Shown here: piece after piece, positions 46,456 through 57,518 of the stretch
Position numbering within the stretch: position 1 is the first letter of the stretch
Layout: each line of letters opens with the position of its first letter
From: Bacillus sp. ISL-51
Lineage (GTDB): Bacteria; Bacillota; Bacilli; Bacillales; Bacillaceae
NCBI RefSeq assembly: GCF_018613535.1
Contig: NZ_JAGGQB010000006.1
Span: 310,001-374,000, forward strand
Reading direction: 5' to 3'
DNA: 64,000 nt
Notes under the pieces: generated by a model
Seen by the model: only the letters and a program-made list of their open reading frames with translations
Database searches by the model: none
Told to the model about the DNA's origin: nothing
Position numbers and translations under genes: made by a program

Positions 46456-48588
46456 TTGAAAAAGAAGGGAAAGAGCAAAAGCGGCCGAAAACAGTTCCGC
46501 AGTTTCAGGCACGCCCGTTCGGCCCACGTGCTGTTGTATTTGCTGCTGTTAGCGATTATGTTTGGCTTGCTCTTTATTCATGTAAAACCTGAATCACTTA
46601 ATTTGGATTTATTCTCAGTCAGTGATAAGACCATCTACGCGCCTGGAACAGTGGAAGACCAGCAGGCAACGGAAGCGAAAAAGCAGGCGGCCGAAGACGC
46701 TGTGGAGGACCAATACACACTGAAAAAAGGCTACACCGACAACCGTCTTGATCTCATCACGTCTATTTTCGACAGCATCAGCGAAGTGAAACAAGATGCT
46801 GAAAAAGAAAAAAAAGCCCCTTCGGAAAAATCCTTGGTGAAGTCGGTGAAAAATAAGCTGACTCAAGATGTGAATGAATCCATTTCAGAAGGCACTATTG
46901 AAGCGCTTCTTCATGCGAACAATGAAGATTTCTCATTTGTAAGGGATTCCGTCATTACTGCGGTGAATACGGTGATGAGCAGTGAGATACCGTCCGAAAA
47001 ATTAGCGGAAGCGAAGGGAAAAGTCGCAAAAGAACTGAAAAGCGCTTCCGTACCGTCAAAGTATTTGTCAGCGGCAACTGAAATCGGAAAATATGCGGTC
47101 ATCCCGAATTACGTATTTGATCCGAAAGCGACCGATGCAAAGCGTCAGGAAGCGTCTGACAGTGTCCAGCCGGTTCAGATCAAACAAGGACAGGTTCTTG
47201 TTGAGGAGAATGACCTGATCGACCGGGAAGTATACAGAAAGCTCGAATTAACGGGGCTGTTGAACAATTCCAATCTGTTAAAGCCTGTCACCGGTCTCTT
47301 ACTGATGATCGGGCTGTTTATTGCTACGCTTGTCTACTATTTTGAGAAACAGCAGCAGGAACTTAAGCTGAAAAATAAATCACTTTTGTTATTTTCCATT
47401 ATTACAACGCTGATTCTTGTCATTATGGAAGTCGTCAGCCTGTTTCAAAAAATCGAATACACCAATATCGGTTATCTTGTTCCGATCGCCGCCGGCGCCA
47501 TATTATTCAGGCTGCTGCTTAATGAAAGACTCGCTATTTTAGGGAGCATTATTTTAGCGATTTGCGGCAGTATGATGTTTAATCAGGGCGTGACGGGAAC
47601 GTTTAATTATGTAATCGGTATTTACTATTTAATCAGCAGCATTTCAGGCATTCTGTTTTTAGGAAAACATAATGCGAGATCTAAAATTTTACAGGCTGGA
47701 CTGTTCGTATCGTTTATTAATATGATTATTGTGCTCTCGCTTTTATTAATACAAAACACGGCGCTGTCCGCTGTTGAAATCGGGACGTTAATGCTGATGG
47801 GGGTCGTGTCGGGTCTGGCTGCATCGGTTTTGATTATCGGTCTTATGCCGTTTTTCGAAACGGGATTCGGCATTCTGTCGACGATGAGGCTGATTGAACT
47901 GTCAAATCCGAACCATCCGCTGCTTCGTAAGATTTTAACGGAAACACCTGGTACATATCATCACAGCGTCATGGTCGCGAATCTGTCGGAAGCCGCCTGT
48001 GAAGCTGTAGGGGCAAACGGCCTGTTGGCACGGGTCGGGGCGTACTATCATGATCTTGGCAAAACGAAACGCCCGCAATATTTCATTGAAAATCAAATGA
48101 ATATGGATAACCCGCATGATAAGCTCTCTCCGCAGCTCAGTAAAAATATTATCATCGCCCATACGACAGACGGCGCGAACATGCTCAGAAGCTATAAGTT
48201 TCCGCAAGAACTTGTAGATATCGCAGAGCAGCATCACGGGAGGTCTCTTTTAAAATTCTTTTATTATAAGGCGAAGGAAAAGGGCGACCAGATTACAGAA
48301 GAAGAGTTCCGTTATCCGGGACCGAAACCGCAATCAAAAGAGGCTGCCATTATTTCAGTGGCCGACAGCGTCGAGGCTGCCGTCCGTTCAATGCACAATC
48401 CAAATCCCGAGCGCATCGAGAAGCTTGTGAGGGGCATTATATCCGATAAGCTTCAGGACGGGCAGTTCTCGGAATGTGATTTGACCTTCCGAGAGCTGGA
48501 TACGATTGCTAAAACGCTCTGCGCAACATTAAAAGGAATTTTCCACTCCCGGATTGAATATCCGGAGGCTACGAAGAAGGTGAAATAA
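46456..48588 (+). CDS. pgpH: PgpH, 7TM-HD cyclic-di-AMP phosphodiesterase
   Basis: The 710-residue protein has one TM helix at about 30-45, an extracellular 7TMR-HDED domain (about 60-280), seven TM helices (about 280-480) and a cytoplasmic HD domain. The HD domain shows TYHHSVMVANLSEAA, GAYYHDLGKTKRP, IIAHTTDGA and AEQHHGRSLL, the two-metal ligands of the PgpH class. It breaks down c-di-AMP and so affects potassium and cell-wall homeostasis. TTG 46456 follows GAGGAGG. It heads the pgpH-ybeY-dgkA-cdd-era unit. Confidence 0.97.
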   Translation: MKKKGKSKSGRKQFRSFRHARSAHVLLYLLLLAIMFGLLFIHVKPESLNLDLFSVSDKTIYAPGTVEDQQATEAKKQAAEDAVEDQYTLKKGYTDNRLDLITSIFDSISEVKQDAEKEKKAPSEKSLVKSVKNKLTQDVNESISEGTIEALLHANNEDFSFVRDSVITAVNTVMSSEIPSEKLAEAKGKVAKELKSASVPSKYLSAATEIGKYAVIPNYVFDPKATDAKRQEASDSVQPVQIKQGQVLVEENDLIDREVYRKLELTGLLNNSNLLKPVTGLLLMIGLFIATLVYYFEKQQQELKLKNKSLLLFSIITTLILVIMEVVSLFQKIEYTNIGYLVPIAAGAILFRLLLNERLAILGSIILAICGSMMFNQGVTGTFNYVIGIYYLISSISGILFLGKHNARSKILQAGLFVSFINMIIVLSLLLIQNTALSAVEIGTLMLMGVVSGLAASVLIIGLMPFFETGFGILSTMRLIELSNPNHPLLRKILTETPGTYHHSVMVANLSEAACEAVGANGLLARVGAYYHDLGKTKRPQYFIENQMNMDNPHDKLSPQLSKNIIIAHTTDGANMLRSYKFPQELVDIAEQHHGRSLLKFFYYKAKEKGDQITEEEFRYPGPKPQSKEAAIISVADSVEAAVRSMHNPNPERIEKLVRGIISDKLQDGQFSECDLTFRELDTIAKTLCATLKGIFHSRIEYPEATKKVK

Positions 48589-48589
48589 A

Positions 48590-49063
48590 ATGGGTTTACT
48601 GATAGATATCGTTGATGAAACAAACAGCGTCTCAGCCGACTCGCTGAAAGAAGTTGAAAAGCTGCTCCAATTTGCGGCGGAAAAAGAAGGAGTTCAGGAT
48701 CAGGCTGAGGTCTCAGTGACAATTGTCTCTAATGAGGAGATCAGAGAAATCAATAAAGAATACAGGGGAAAGGACACCCCGACGGACGTCATTTCGTTTG
48801 CTCTTGAAGAAGAAGGGGAAGATGAAATCGAAATAGTGGGCGCCGAAATGCCGCCTGTTTTAGGAGATATCATTATCAGCGCTGACCGAACGAAAGAGCA
48901 GGCTGAAGAGTACGGCCACTCCTTTATGAGGGAACTCGGTTTTCTCTCTGTCCACGGCTTTTTGCATTTGCTTGGTTATGATCATATGACTAAGGAAGAC
49001 GAAGAAGAAATGTTTTCAAAGCAAAAGGATTTGCTGGATGAGTATGGACTCACGAGATCATAA
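48590..49063 (+). CDS. ybeY: YbeY, rRNA maturation endoribonuclease
   Basis: The 157-residue zinc protein has HGFLHLLGYDH (H-x3-H-x5-H) near the C-terminus and KDTPTDVISFA, the family signatures. YbeY takes part in 16S rRNA 3' maturation with Era. SD AAGGTG lies in the pgpH end; only one base separates the genes. Its last 20 bases overlap dgkA. Confidence 0.97.
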   Translation: MGLLIDIVDETNSVSADSLKEVEKLLQFAAEKEGVQDQAEVSVTIVSNEEIREINKEYRGKDTPTDVISFALEEEGEDEIEIVGAEMPPVLGDIIISADRTKEQAEEYGHSFMRELGFLSVHGFLHLLGYDHMTKEDEEEMFSKQKDLLDEYGLTRS

Positions 49064-49418
49064 AAATGAGTGGAGCCGGTTTATAAAGAGCTTTGTCCAC
49101 GCATGGAGGGGGATCCGGAAGACGGCTCGGTCGGAGCGGAATTTTCAATTTCACATCGCCGCAGCCTGCGCCGTCATCCTTTGCGGCTTCCTCATCGGGC
49201 TCAGCTCGGCTGAATGGGCCGTTGTTTTGATGCTGATCGGCGGTATGCTTTCTCTGGAGCTGGTGAATACAGCTATAGAACATCTTGTTGATTTAGTAAC
49301 AGATCAGTATCATCCGCTCGCAAAAGCGGCAAAGGACGCGGCAGCCGGAGCTGTTTGCGTATTTGCCGTCATTTCGTGTATCATTGGTTTACTCATCTTT
49401 TTGCCGAAGTTATTTTAG
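49044..49418 (+). CDS. dgkA: DgkA, undecaprenol kinase
   Basis: The 124-residue, three-helix membrane kinase of the diacylglycerol kinase family has the catalytic SLELVNTAIEHLVDLVTDQ and HPLAKAAKDAAAGAV. In Gram-positives it phosphorylates undecaprenol, recycling the wall lipid carrier. Two in-frame ATGs (49038, 49044) occur; the second is chosen by family start. It overlaps ybeY. Confidence 0.94.
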   Translation: MDSRDHKNEWSRFIKSFVHAWRGIRKTARSERNFQFHIAAACAVILCGFLIGLSSAEWAVVLMLIGGMLSLELVNTAIEHLVDLVTDQYHPLAKAAKDAAAGAVCVFAVISCIIGLLIFLPKLF

Positions 49419-49474
49419 CAGAAGATTCTTACAATTATTTTACATTACCAAAAATGGGCGTGAAAAACCAATAA

Positions 49475-50837
<1,363 letters not shown>

Positions 50838-50987
50838 GATTTAAGCGCATGCCTGATGTGTGATTACCTCACAAGAAAAGGGATACGTTAGCAAAATTTG
50901 TTTAACATGAAAAGGGGGACACCAGGTCAAGATAAGGGTAAGAATTTGGATTGGCAAGCTAGTTTAATTATGAAAGGTGGGTTTTTT

Positions 50988-51131
50988 GTGTTGAATTTTA
51001 CCTGGAACGTATTTTCTCAAACAGGAAGTGTTGATACGTACCTTCTTTTTAAAGAACTGGAAAAAGAGAACCTGGAAAGACCCGAAGAACCGGAAGATGA
51101 GCTAGCCCGAATTGATTTTCCAATTTTGTAA
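50988..51131 (+). CDS. yqzL: YqzL, 47-residue protein
   Basis: The short acidic protein is conserved between era and recO in Bacillus: (M)[19 protein letters not shown] then [20 protein letters not shown]. There is no membrane helix. GTG 50988 is six bases after AAAGGTGGG. Function unknown. Confidence 0.9.
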   Translation: MLNFTWNVFSQTGSVDTYLLFKELEKENLERPEEPEDELARIDFPIL

Positions 51132-51166
51132 ACCTCTTGGCCCCTCCATTAGTGGAAGGTGCGGAA

Positions 51167-51934
51167 ATGCTGACAAAATGTGAAGGAATCGTGCTCCGTA
51201 CGAATGATTACGGAGAAACGAATAAGATTGTGACATTGCTGACAAGGGAACACGGCAAAATCGGCGTCATGGCAAGAGGCGCCAAGAAAACAAACAGCCG
51301 GTTATCAGCAGTCAGCCAGCCGTTTTTGTACGGGTCATTTTTAATGCAAAAAACATCCGGACTCGGCACGCTCCAGCAAGGTGAAATGATTCTCAGCATG
51401 AGAACGATCAGAGAAGACTTATTTTTAACGGCATATGCCGCCTTTATTGCTGAACTCGCCGACAAAGGAACCGAAGAAAAGAAACCGAACCCTTATTTAT
51501 TCGAATTAATTCTCGAATCCTTTAAGAGGCTGAATGAAGGAACGGACCCGGATGTGATCACTTTCATCGTTCAGATGAAAATGCTCGGCGTCATGGGACT
51601 GTATCCCGAGCTGAATCATTGTGTCCACTGCAAAAGTCAGGACGGAACGTTTCATTTTTCTGTCAGGGATAACGGGTTCATCTGCCACCGCTGCTTTGAA
51701 AAGGATCCGTACAAAATTCCCATTTCGCCGCAAACGGTAAGGCTTTTAAGGCTGTTTTATTACTTTGACATCGGACGCCTCGGCAGCGTATCCTTGAAAC
51801 AGGAAACAAAAAATGAATTAAAACGGGTTATTGACCTGTATTATGAAGAATATTCAGGGCTCTATTTAAAGTCAAAACGGTTTTTAGACCAAATGGAAAG
51901 CATGAAGAACCTTTTGGGTGAAAACAAAAGTTGA
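51167..51934 (+). CDS. recO: RecO, recombination mediator
   Basis: RecO helps load RecA on SSB-coated DNA. It has an N-terminal OB fold ([19 protein letters not shown]), a helical domain and a zinc finger with CVHC and CHRC. At 255 residues from ATG 51167, with GGAAGGTG nearby, it has the family length. Its stop codon lies inside the -35 of the glyQS promoter. Confidence 0.98.
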   Translation: MLTKCEGIVLRTNDYGETNKIVTLLTREHGKIGVMARGAKKTNSRLSAVSQPFLYGSFLMQKTSGLGTLQQGEMILSMRTIREDLFLTAYAAFIAELADKGTEEKKPNPYLFELILESFKRLNEGTDPDVITFIVQMKMLGVMGLYPELNHCVHCKSQDGTFHFSVRDNGFICHRCFEKDPYKIPISPQTVRLLRLFYYFDIGRLGSVSLKQETKNELKRVIDLYYEEYSGLYLKSKRFLDQMESMKNLLGENKS

Positions 51935-51959
51935 CATTCTGCCCATCTTTTTATATGAT
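51931..51959 (+). promoter_or_regulatory. Sigma-A promoter of glyQ-glyS
   Basis: TTGACA (51931-51936) and TATGAT (51954-51959) with 17 bases between. The recO stop codon is part of the -35 hexamer. Confidence 0.85.
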
Positions 51960-51965
51960 GAATTA

Positions 51966-52190
51966 TTATAAAATATGTTGCAGTGACAGAAAGAAGTACT
52001 TGCGTCCAACTCATAAAAGCGACCTTAGGACAGTGTGAGCTAAGGATGAGCGCGCAACGAAAGGCATTCTTGAGCAACCCTTTAAAAAGAGGCTGAGCGA
52101 TGAACATCCTCAGCAACTAGGGTGGAACCGCGGGAGAACTCTCGTCCCTATGTTTGCGGCTGGCAAGCATAGAGACGGGAGTTTTTTGAT
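51966..52190 (+). promoter_or_regulatory. Glycine T-box riboswitch of glyQS
   Basis: Stem I carries AGTA on the left and GAAAGGCA on the right of the specifier loop, so the specifier is GGC (52063-52065), glycine. The T-box is AGGGTGGAACCGCGG (52119-52133). The terminator AACTCTCGTCCCTATG/CATAGAGACGGGAGTT with a T-run spans about 52137-52187. It lacks stem II, as known for glyQS leaders. Uncharged tRNA-Gly turns the operon on. Confidence 0.97.
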
Positions 52191-52234
52191 TGCGGCCGCA
52201 CGTGTAAAAGAATGAGAAAGTGGAGGTGCTTGAA

Positions 52235-53122
52235 ATGAACATTCAAGATATGATATTAACCCTGCAAAAGCATTGGTCCAATGAAGGCTGTGTTCTCATG
52301 CAGGCATATGATGTGGAGAAAGGCGCAGGCACAATGAGCCCGTATACATTTTTACGCAGCATCGGGCCTGAGCCGTGGAAGGTGGCTTACGTTGAGCCGT
52401 CCAGACGGCCTGCAGACGGCCGCTACGGAGAAAATCCAAACAGGCTTTATCAGCATCACCAATTTCAGGTGATCATCAAGCCGTCCCCTGATAACATTCA
52501 GGAGCTTTATCTTGATTCATTGCGCGCGCTCGGCATTGATCCGCTCGAGCACGATATTCGATTCGTAGAGGATAACTGGGAAAACCCGTCTCTAGGCTGT
52601 GCCGGCCTCGGCTGGGAAGTATGGCTGGACGGAATGGAAATCACGCAGTTTACATATTTCCAGCAGGTGGGCGGAATAGAGTGTAAACCGGTTTCTGTCG
52701 AGATCACGTACGGAATTGAACGTCTTGCTTCTTATATTCAGGATAAAGAAAATGTCTTTGATCTGGAATGGACGTCAGGATTTACGGTTAAAGATTTATT
52801 TATGATGGCTGAATATGAACATTCCGTTTACACATTTGAAACGTCTGATGTGGAAATGCTCTTCCATTTATTCAGCACATATGAAAAAGAAGCGATCAGA
52901 CAAATGGAGAACGGGCTTGTGCATCCAGCCTATGATTATGTGCTGAAATGCTCACACACGTTCAATTTGCTTGATGCAAAGGGCGCTATTTCGGTGACGG
53001 AGCGTACGGGTTATATCGGCCGTGTCCGCAACTTAGCTAGAAAAGTAGCAAGAACGTATTATGAGGAACGGGAAAAACTAGGGTTCCCAATGCTTAAAGA
53101 GGAGGGCTCTTCTCATGAGTAA
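52235..53122 (+). CDS. glyQ: Glycyl-tRNA synthetase alpha subunit
   Basis: The 295-residue class II aminoacyl-tRNA synthetase catalytic subunit contains [40 protein letters not shown] and [19 protein letters not shown]. It pairs with GlyS in an alpha2beta2 enzyme. ATG 52235 follows GGAGGTG and gives the family length. It overlaps glyS by eight bases. Confidence 0.99.
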   Translation: MNIQDMILTLQKHWSNEGCVLMQAYDVEKGAGTMSPYTFLRSIGPEPWKVAYVEPSRRPADGRYGENPNRLYQHHQFQVIIKPSPDNIQELYLDSLRALGIDPLEHDIRFVEDNWENPSLGCAGLGWEVWLDGMEITQFTYFQQVGGIECKPVSVEITYGIERLASYIQDKENVFDLEWTSGFTVKDLFMMAEYEHSVYTFETSDVEMLFHLFSTYEKEAIRQMENGLVHPAYDYVLKCSHTFNLLDAKGAISVTERTGYIGRVRNLARKVARTYYEEREKLGFPMLKEEGSSHE

Positions 53123-55154
53123 ACAAGATTTGCTTTTAGAGATCGGATTAGAGGAAATGCCTGCGCGTTTTTTACATGACAGCATGGTGCAGCTCGGTGA
53201 AAAGCTGACAAATTGGCTGGTGGAAAAAAATATTGCTCACGGCGAAGTAAAACTTTTTAATACTCCGAGACGTCTAGCTGTATATATAAAAGATGTCGCA
53301 GAAAAACAGGCTGATATTCAAGAAGAAGCAAAAGGCCCGGCTAAAAAAATCGCACTTGACGCAGACGGAAACTGGACAAAAGCAGCCATCGGCTTTTCTA
53401 AAGGCCAAGGCGCCGGTGTGGATGATCTGTACATGAAAGACGTAAACGGCACGGAATACGTCTTTGTTCAGAAATTCCAGGCGGGACAAGAAACGAAATC
53501 ACTTTTACCGCAATTAGAAAACTTGATTACAAGTATGCATTTTCCGAAAAACATGCGCTGGGGAAATCAAGACTTGCGTTATATTCGCCCGATTAAATGG
53601 ATGATCGCCCTCTTCGGGAAAGAAGTCATTCCGTTTGCAATTGCAAATGTTAAAACCGGAAGAAAGACACAAGGACATCGCTTCCTCGGTCAAGAAGTAT
53701 CTATTGATACGCCGTCTGCATATGAAGAGCAGCTGAAGGAGCAGCATGTCATCGCAGACCCCGAAGCCCGGAAACATATGATTCAAAGGCAGCTTGACTC
53801 AATTGCAGCGGAAAACAAGTGGAATATTCCGATCGATGAGGACCTGCTTAACGAAGTCAATCACCTTGTGGAATATCCGACGGCACTTTACGGCTCTTTT
53901 GAAACGGAATTTCTTTCTATTCCCGAAGAAGTGCTTGTGACAACAATGAAAGAGCATCAGCGCTATTTCCCGGTAAAAGACGGGAACGGTGAGCTGCTGC
54001 CTCATTTCATTACGGTAAGAAACGGGGACAGCCATGCGATTGAAAACGTCGCGCGCGGAAACGAAAAGGTGCTGAGAGCAAGACTTTCTGACGCCTCATT
54101 CTTCTATAAAGAAGACCAAAAACTGAACATTGATGAAAACGTGAAAAAGCTGGAAAACATTGTTTTCCACGAAGAGCTTGGTTCCCTTGCGGATAAAGTA
54201 AGAAGAGTGACTGCCATAGCAGGCAAACTTGCCGTTCGTCTTAAAGCTGATGAACAAACGCAAAAGCTTGTTAAGCGCGCCGCGGAAATTTCTAAATTTG
54301 ACCTTGTCACACACATGATTTACGAATTCCCAGAGCTTCAAGGCGTAATGGGAGAGAAATACGCCCGGATGCTCGGTGAAGATGAGGCAGTCGCTTCTGC
54401 GGTAAATGAGCATTATATGCCGAGATCAGCCGGAGGGGCAGTGCCGTCAACATTTACAGGGGCAGTTGTCGCGTTAGCGGATAAGCTCGATACGATCGCT
54501 TCCTTCTTTAAGATCGGCGTCATTCCGACGGGTTCTCAGGACCCTTACGGCTTGCGCCGCCAGGCAAGCGGCATCGTTTCGATCCTTATAGACCGAAACT
54601 GGGGCATTTCGTTCAAAGAGCTTTTAACGTTCACAGAAACGCAAAAAGAAAATGAACTCCTCGACTTCTTTACACAGCGTCTGAAATACGTCTTAAACGC
54701 TGAAGAGATCCGCCATGACGTAATTGAAGCCATTCTGGACAGCACAGAGCTTGAGCCGTATTCAGCCGTCCATAAAGCGCGAGTGCTGGAGAAGCAGCTC
54801 GGGACGCCGGGCTTTAAAGAAACAGCTGAATCACTCGGCCGGGTCATCTCGATCAGCAAAAAAGGAGAAAGCCGCGAAATCAAACCGGACCTGTTTGAAA
54901 ATGAACAGGAACAAAAGCTGTTCGACGCCTATCAAAAAGCGAAGGACAGCGTCGGGGAGAGTTTCGGCTCCAAAGACTATGAAACAGCTCTCGCCGCCCT
55001 CAGCACCCTGAAAGAGCCGATTGAAGAATACTTTAATCATACGATGGTAAATGCGGATAACGAAGCATTAAAAACCAACCGTTTAGCGCAAATGGCTTCA
55101 CTTGCAGATGTGATCAAGTCTTTTGCTAATATGAATCATCTTATTGTAAAATAA
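53115..55154 (+). CDS. glyS: Glycyl-tRNA synthetase beta subunit
   Basis: The 679-residue tRNA-binding subunit has [18 protein letters not shown] at the start, an HD-like region ([20 protein letters not shown]) and a C-terminal helical anticodon-binding domain. The SD GAGGAGGG lies in the glyQ end, so translation is coupled. It ends at a strong terminator. Confidence 0.99.
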   Translation: MSKQDLLLEIGLEEMPARFLHDSMVQLGEKLTNWLVEKNIAHGEVKLFNTPRRLAVYIKDVAEKQADIQEEAKGPAKKIALDADGNWTKAAIGFSKGQGAGVDDLYMKDVNGTEYVFVQKFQAGQETKSLLPQLENLITSMHFPKNMRWGNQDLRYIRPIKWMIALFGKEVIPFAIANVKTGRKTQGHRFLGQEVSIDTPSAYEEQLKEQHVIADPEARKHMIQRQLDSIAAENKWNIPIDEDLLNEVNHLVEYPTALYGSFETEFLSIPEEVLVTTMKEHQRYFPVKDGNGELLPHFITVRNGDSHAIENVARGNEKVLRARLSDASFFYKEDQKLNIDENVKKLENIVFHEELGSLADKVRRVTAIAGKLAVRLKADEQTQKLVKRAAEISKFDLVTHMIYEFPELQGVMGEKYARMLGEDEAVASAVNEHYMPRSAGGAVPSTFTGAVVALADKLDTIASFFKIGVIPTGSQDPYGLRRQASGIVSILIDRNWGISFKELLTFTETQKENELLDFFTQRLKYVLNAEEIRHDVIEAILDSTELEPYSAVHKARVLEKQLGTPGFKETAESLGRVISISKKGESREIKPDLFENEQEQKLFDAYQKAKDSVGESFGSKDYETALAALSTLKEPIEEYFNHTMVNADNEALKTNRLAQMASLADVIKSFANMNHLIVK

Positions 55155-55160
55155 AGAGAA

Positions 55161-55204
55161 GGAAAAGACGGTTGCTGTGTAATCGGCAATCGTCTTTTCC
55201 CCTT
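55161..55204 (+). terminator. Terminator after glyS
   Basis: GGAAAAGACGGTTGC (55161-55175) and GCAATCGTCTTTTCC (55186-55200) pair with one G-T wobble and are followed by CCTTT. Confidence 0.88.
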
Positions 55205-55257
55205 TACATAACATCAAAGATTTAAATCATAGATATTGAAAACCTTCCATAAAGGTG

Positions 55258-55896
55258 GTGAGTACGATCGAATTAAATAAACGGCAAAAACAAATTTTAC
55301 AGATTGTAAAGGAAAACGGCCCAATTACCGGGGAGCATATTGCGGAACAGCTCAATCTAACGAGGGCCACGCTGCGCCCAGACTTGGCCATACTCACCAT
55401 GTCAGGCTTTTTAGAGGCTCGTCCGCGAGTCGGTTATTTTTATACGGGAAAAACAGGCAATCAGCTGCTTGCGGATAAACTGAAAAAGCTGCAAGTAAAA
55501 GATTTTCAATCTATCCCCGTCGTCATCCATGAAAATGTTTCAGTATACGATGCCATATGCACCATGTTTTTAGAAGATGTCGGCACGTTATTTGTCGTGG
55601 ATCGTGATGCTGTCTTAGTCGGTGTGCTGTCGCGCAAGGATTTGCTGCGGGCGAGCATCGGCCAGCAGGAACTTGCCTCAATACCTGTTCATATCATTAT
55701 GACAAGAATGCCGAATATCGCCGTGTGCAGGCGCGACGATTATGTGATGGACATCGCAAAGTATTTAATTGAAAAACAGATCGATGCGCTGCCCGTTATT
55801 AAAGAAACGGAAAAAGGCTTTGAGGTCATCGGCAGGTTTACAAAAACGAATATGACGAAGATACTCGTCAGTTTATCAGAAAATGAAATCATATAA
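55258..55896 (+). CDS. ccpN: CcpN, catabolite repressor of gluconeogenesis
   Basis: The 212-residue repressor acts on gapB and pckA during growth on glucose in B. subtilis. It has an N-terminal winged helix (QILQIVKENGPITGEHIAEQ, RATLRPDLAILTMSGF) and two CBS domains (about 80-205) that bind nucleotides. GTG 55258 is the second of two adjacent GTG codons after AAAGGTG. yqfL follows, as in B. subtilis. Confidence 0.96.
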   Translation: MSTIELNKRQKQILQIVKENGPITGEHIAEQLNLTRATLRPDLAILTMSGFLEARPRVGYFYTGKTGNQLLADKLKKLQVKDFQSIPVVIHENVSVYDAICTMFLEDVGTLFVVDRDAVLVGVLSRKDLLRASIGQQELASIPVHIIMTRMPNIAVCRRDDYVMDIAKYLIEKQIDALPVIKETEKGFEVIGRFTKTNMTKILVSLSENEII

Positions 55897-55920
55897 GCTT
55901 AAAACTAACGGGGGGATAAC

Positions 55921-56733
55921 ATGGACAATCGCATCATTTATGTAGTATCAGACTCAGTCGGAGAAACGGCCGAACTCGTGGTAAAGGCTTCGCTCAGCCA
56001 GTTTAACGGTTCCGCCGATGATACGCATATCAGAAGAATTCCTTATGTTGAAGATATCGGCACAATTAATGAAGTCGTGTCTCTCGCCAAAGCGGACGGC
56101 GGTATTATTTGTTTCACACTTGTCGTTCCTGAGATTCGGGAATATTTAGTTGCTGAAGCTGAAAAAGCCAATGTTCTGTATTACGATATTATCGGCCCGC
56201 TTATTGATAAAATGGAAACTGCCTACGGCCTGACGGCAAAATATGAACCCGGCCGCGTCCGCCAGCTTGATGAAGATTATTTCAAGAAGGTGGAGGCCAT
56301 CGAGTTTGCGGTCAAATATGATGACGGCAGAGACCCGAGGGGCATTTTAAAAGCCGATATCATCCTGCTCGGTGTATCCAGAACGTCTAAAACCCCATTA
56401 TCTCAATATCTTGCCCATAAGCGGCTGAAGGTGGCCAATGTTCCGATCGTTCCTGAAGTCGACCCGCCGGAAGAGCTGTTCAGCGTTGATCCTAAAAAGT
56501 GCATCGGCTTAAAGATCAGCCCTGATAAACTTAACCATATTCGAAAAGAACGGTTAAAATCTCTCGGCTTAAACGACAAAGCCATTTACGCCAACATTAA
56601 CAGAATTAAAGAAGAGCTGGAGTATTTTGAGAAAATTGTAGACCGAATCGGGTGTCAAGTCGTTGACGTTTCGAATAAAGCGGTTGAGGAAACAGCTAAT
56701 ATCATTCACCATCTGAAAACAAAGGGCCGATAA
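55921..56733 (+). CDS. yqfL: YqfL, PPDK/PEPS-regulatory kinase-phosphorylase family (PSRP)
   Basis: The 270-residue DUF299 protein has [17 protein letters not shown] at the start, the P-loop-like [18 protein letters not shown] (about 148-165) and the C-terminal [17 protein letters not shown] block seen as [15 protein letters not shown]. Relatives phosphorylate and dephosphorylate PEP-forming dikinases using ADP. In B. subtilis YqfL modulates CcpN activity, matching the operon. SD GGGGGGAT. Confidence 0.94.
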   Translation: MDNRIIYVVSDSVGETAELVVKASLSQFNGSADDTHIRRIPYVEDIGTINEVVSLAKADGGIICFTLVVPEIREYLVAEAEKANVLYYDIIGPLIDKMETAYGLTAKYEPGRVRQLDEDYFKKVEAIEFAVKYDDGRDPRGILKADIILLGVSRTSKTPLSQYLAHKRLKVANVPIVPEVDPPEELFSVDPKKCIGLKISPDKLNHIRKERLKSLGLNDKAIYANINRIKEELEYFEKIVDRIGCQVVDVSNKAVEETANIIHHLKTKGR

Positions 56734-56734
56734 A

Positions 56735-56762
56735 CTCAGGACGCTTTATCCTGGGTTTTTGG
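56735..56762 (+). terminator. Terminator after yqfL
   Basis: CTCAGGA and TCCTGGG pair around CGCTTTA, followed by five T. The 230 bases to the yqxD start hold AT-rich promoter-like sequence (TATTATAAT near 56812, GATAAAATG near 56831). Confidence 0.75.
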
Positions 56763-56990
56763 GTATGCAAATAGGGAATAACCAAAAAGGATGGCATCTT
56801 CGCGAAGTTTGTATTATAATAAAAAATTGTGATAAAATGTTTATTTTTAGGTTTAAGCTTAGTGGGATACGAATAAACTATTACGGGTAAGATGTCAAGA
56901 AATACTCCCGGAAATTTTTCGACAAACGCTCAGAATAGATCTGCAGTCATGGAGCATATGCGATTTCGCTTGTTTTTATGCAGGAGATTG

Positions 56991-57497
56991 ATGGAGGGAT
57001 GGAGAATTAGTCTTCTAAATGAAAAAGAAAAGACGATTTTTGTCGATGCAGACGCATGCCCGGTAAAAGAGGAAATATTGCTTATTGCATCCCAATTCAG
57101 CGTTCGGGTTGTTTTCGTCGCCTCATTTGAACACTATCAGCTTTCCAGAAACAAAGACGAGAATTGGATATACGTTGATCCTCATAAAGAAGCGGCTGAT
57201 TTATATATCGCAAACCATGTGCGGCCGGGAGACGCCGTTGTTACGCAGGATATCGGTTTAGCTTCCCTGCTTTTGAACAGAAACGTTACCGTTTTATCAG
57301 AAAGAGGCCGTTCTTATACAGAAGACACGATTGACTTCGCTCTGATGAGCCGTCATATGTCAGGCAAACTAAGAAGAAGCGGCATCTATTCCAAAGGACC
57401 TAAAAAATTAAATAAAGAAGATCGGAAACGATTTGTTACCCTGCTTAAAAAAATCCTGTCGAATGATGAAGGGATTTCAAATCAAAACATCGAATAA
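56991..57497 (+). CDS. yqxD: YqxD, DUF188/YaiI family protein
   Basis: The 168-residue PIN-like DUF188 protein has [34 protein letters not shown] and the acidic triad typical of nuclease-like folds; activity is not established. ATG 56991 has AGGAGAT upstream. A longer frame to 56892 has no SD and is rejected. It precedes dnaG, as in B. subtilis. Confidence 0.92.
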   Translation: MEGWRISLLNEKEKTIFVDADACPVKEEILLIASQFSVRVVFVASFEHYQLSRNKDENWIYVDPHKEAADLYIANHVRPGDAVVTQDIGLASLLLNRNVTVLSERGRSYTEDTIDFALMSRHMSGKLRRSGIYSKGPKKLNKEDRKRFVTLLKKILSNDEGISNQNIE

Positions 57498-57518
57498 TGT
57501 ACGACGGAGTGTTATAAG

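Noticed and set aside
56892..56990. N-terminal extension of yqxD by 33 codons
   Set aside because: It has no SD, and the family length and AGGAG spacing support the ATG at 56991.
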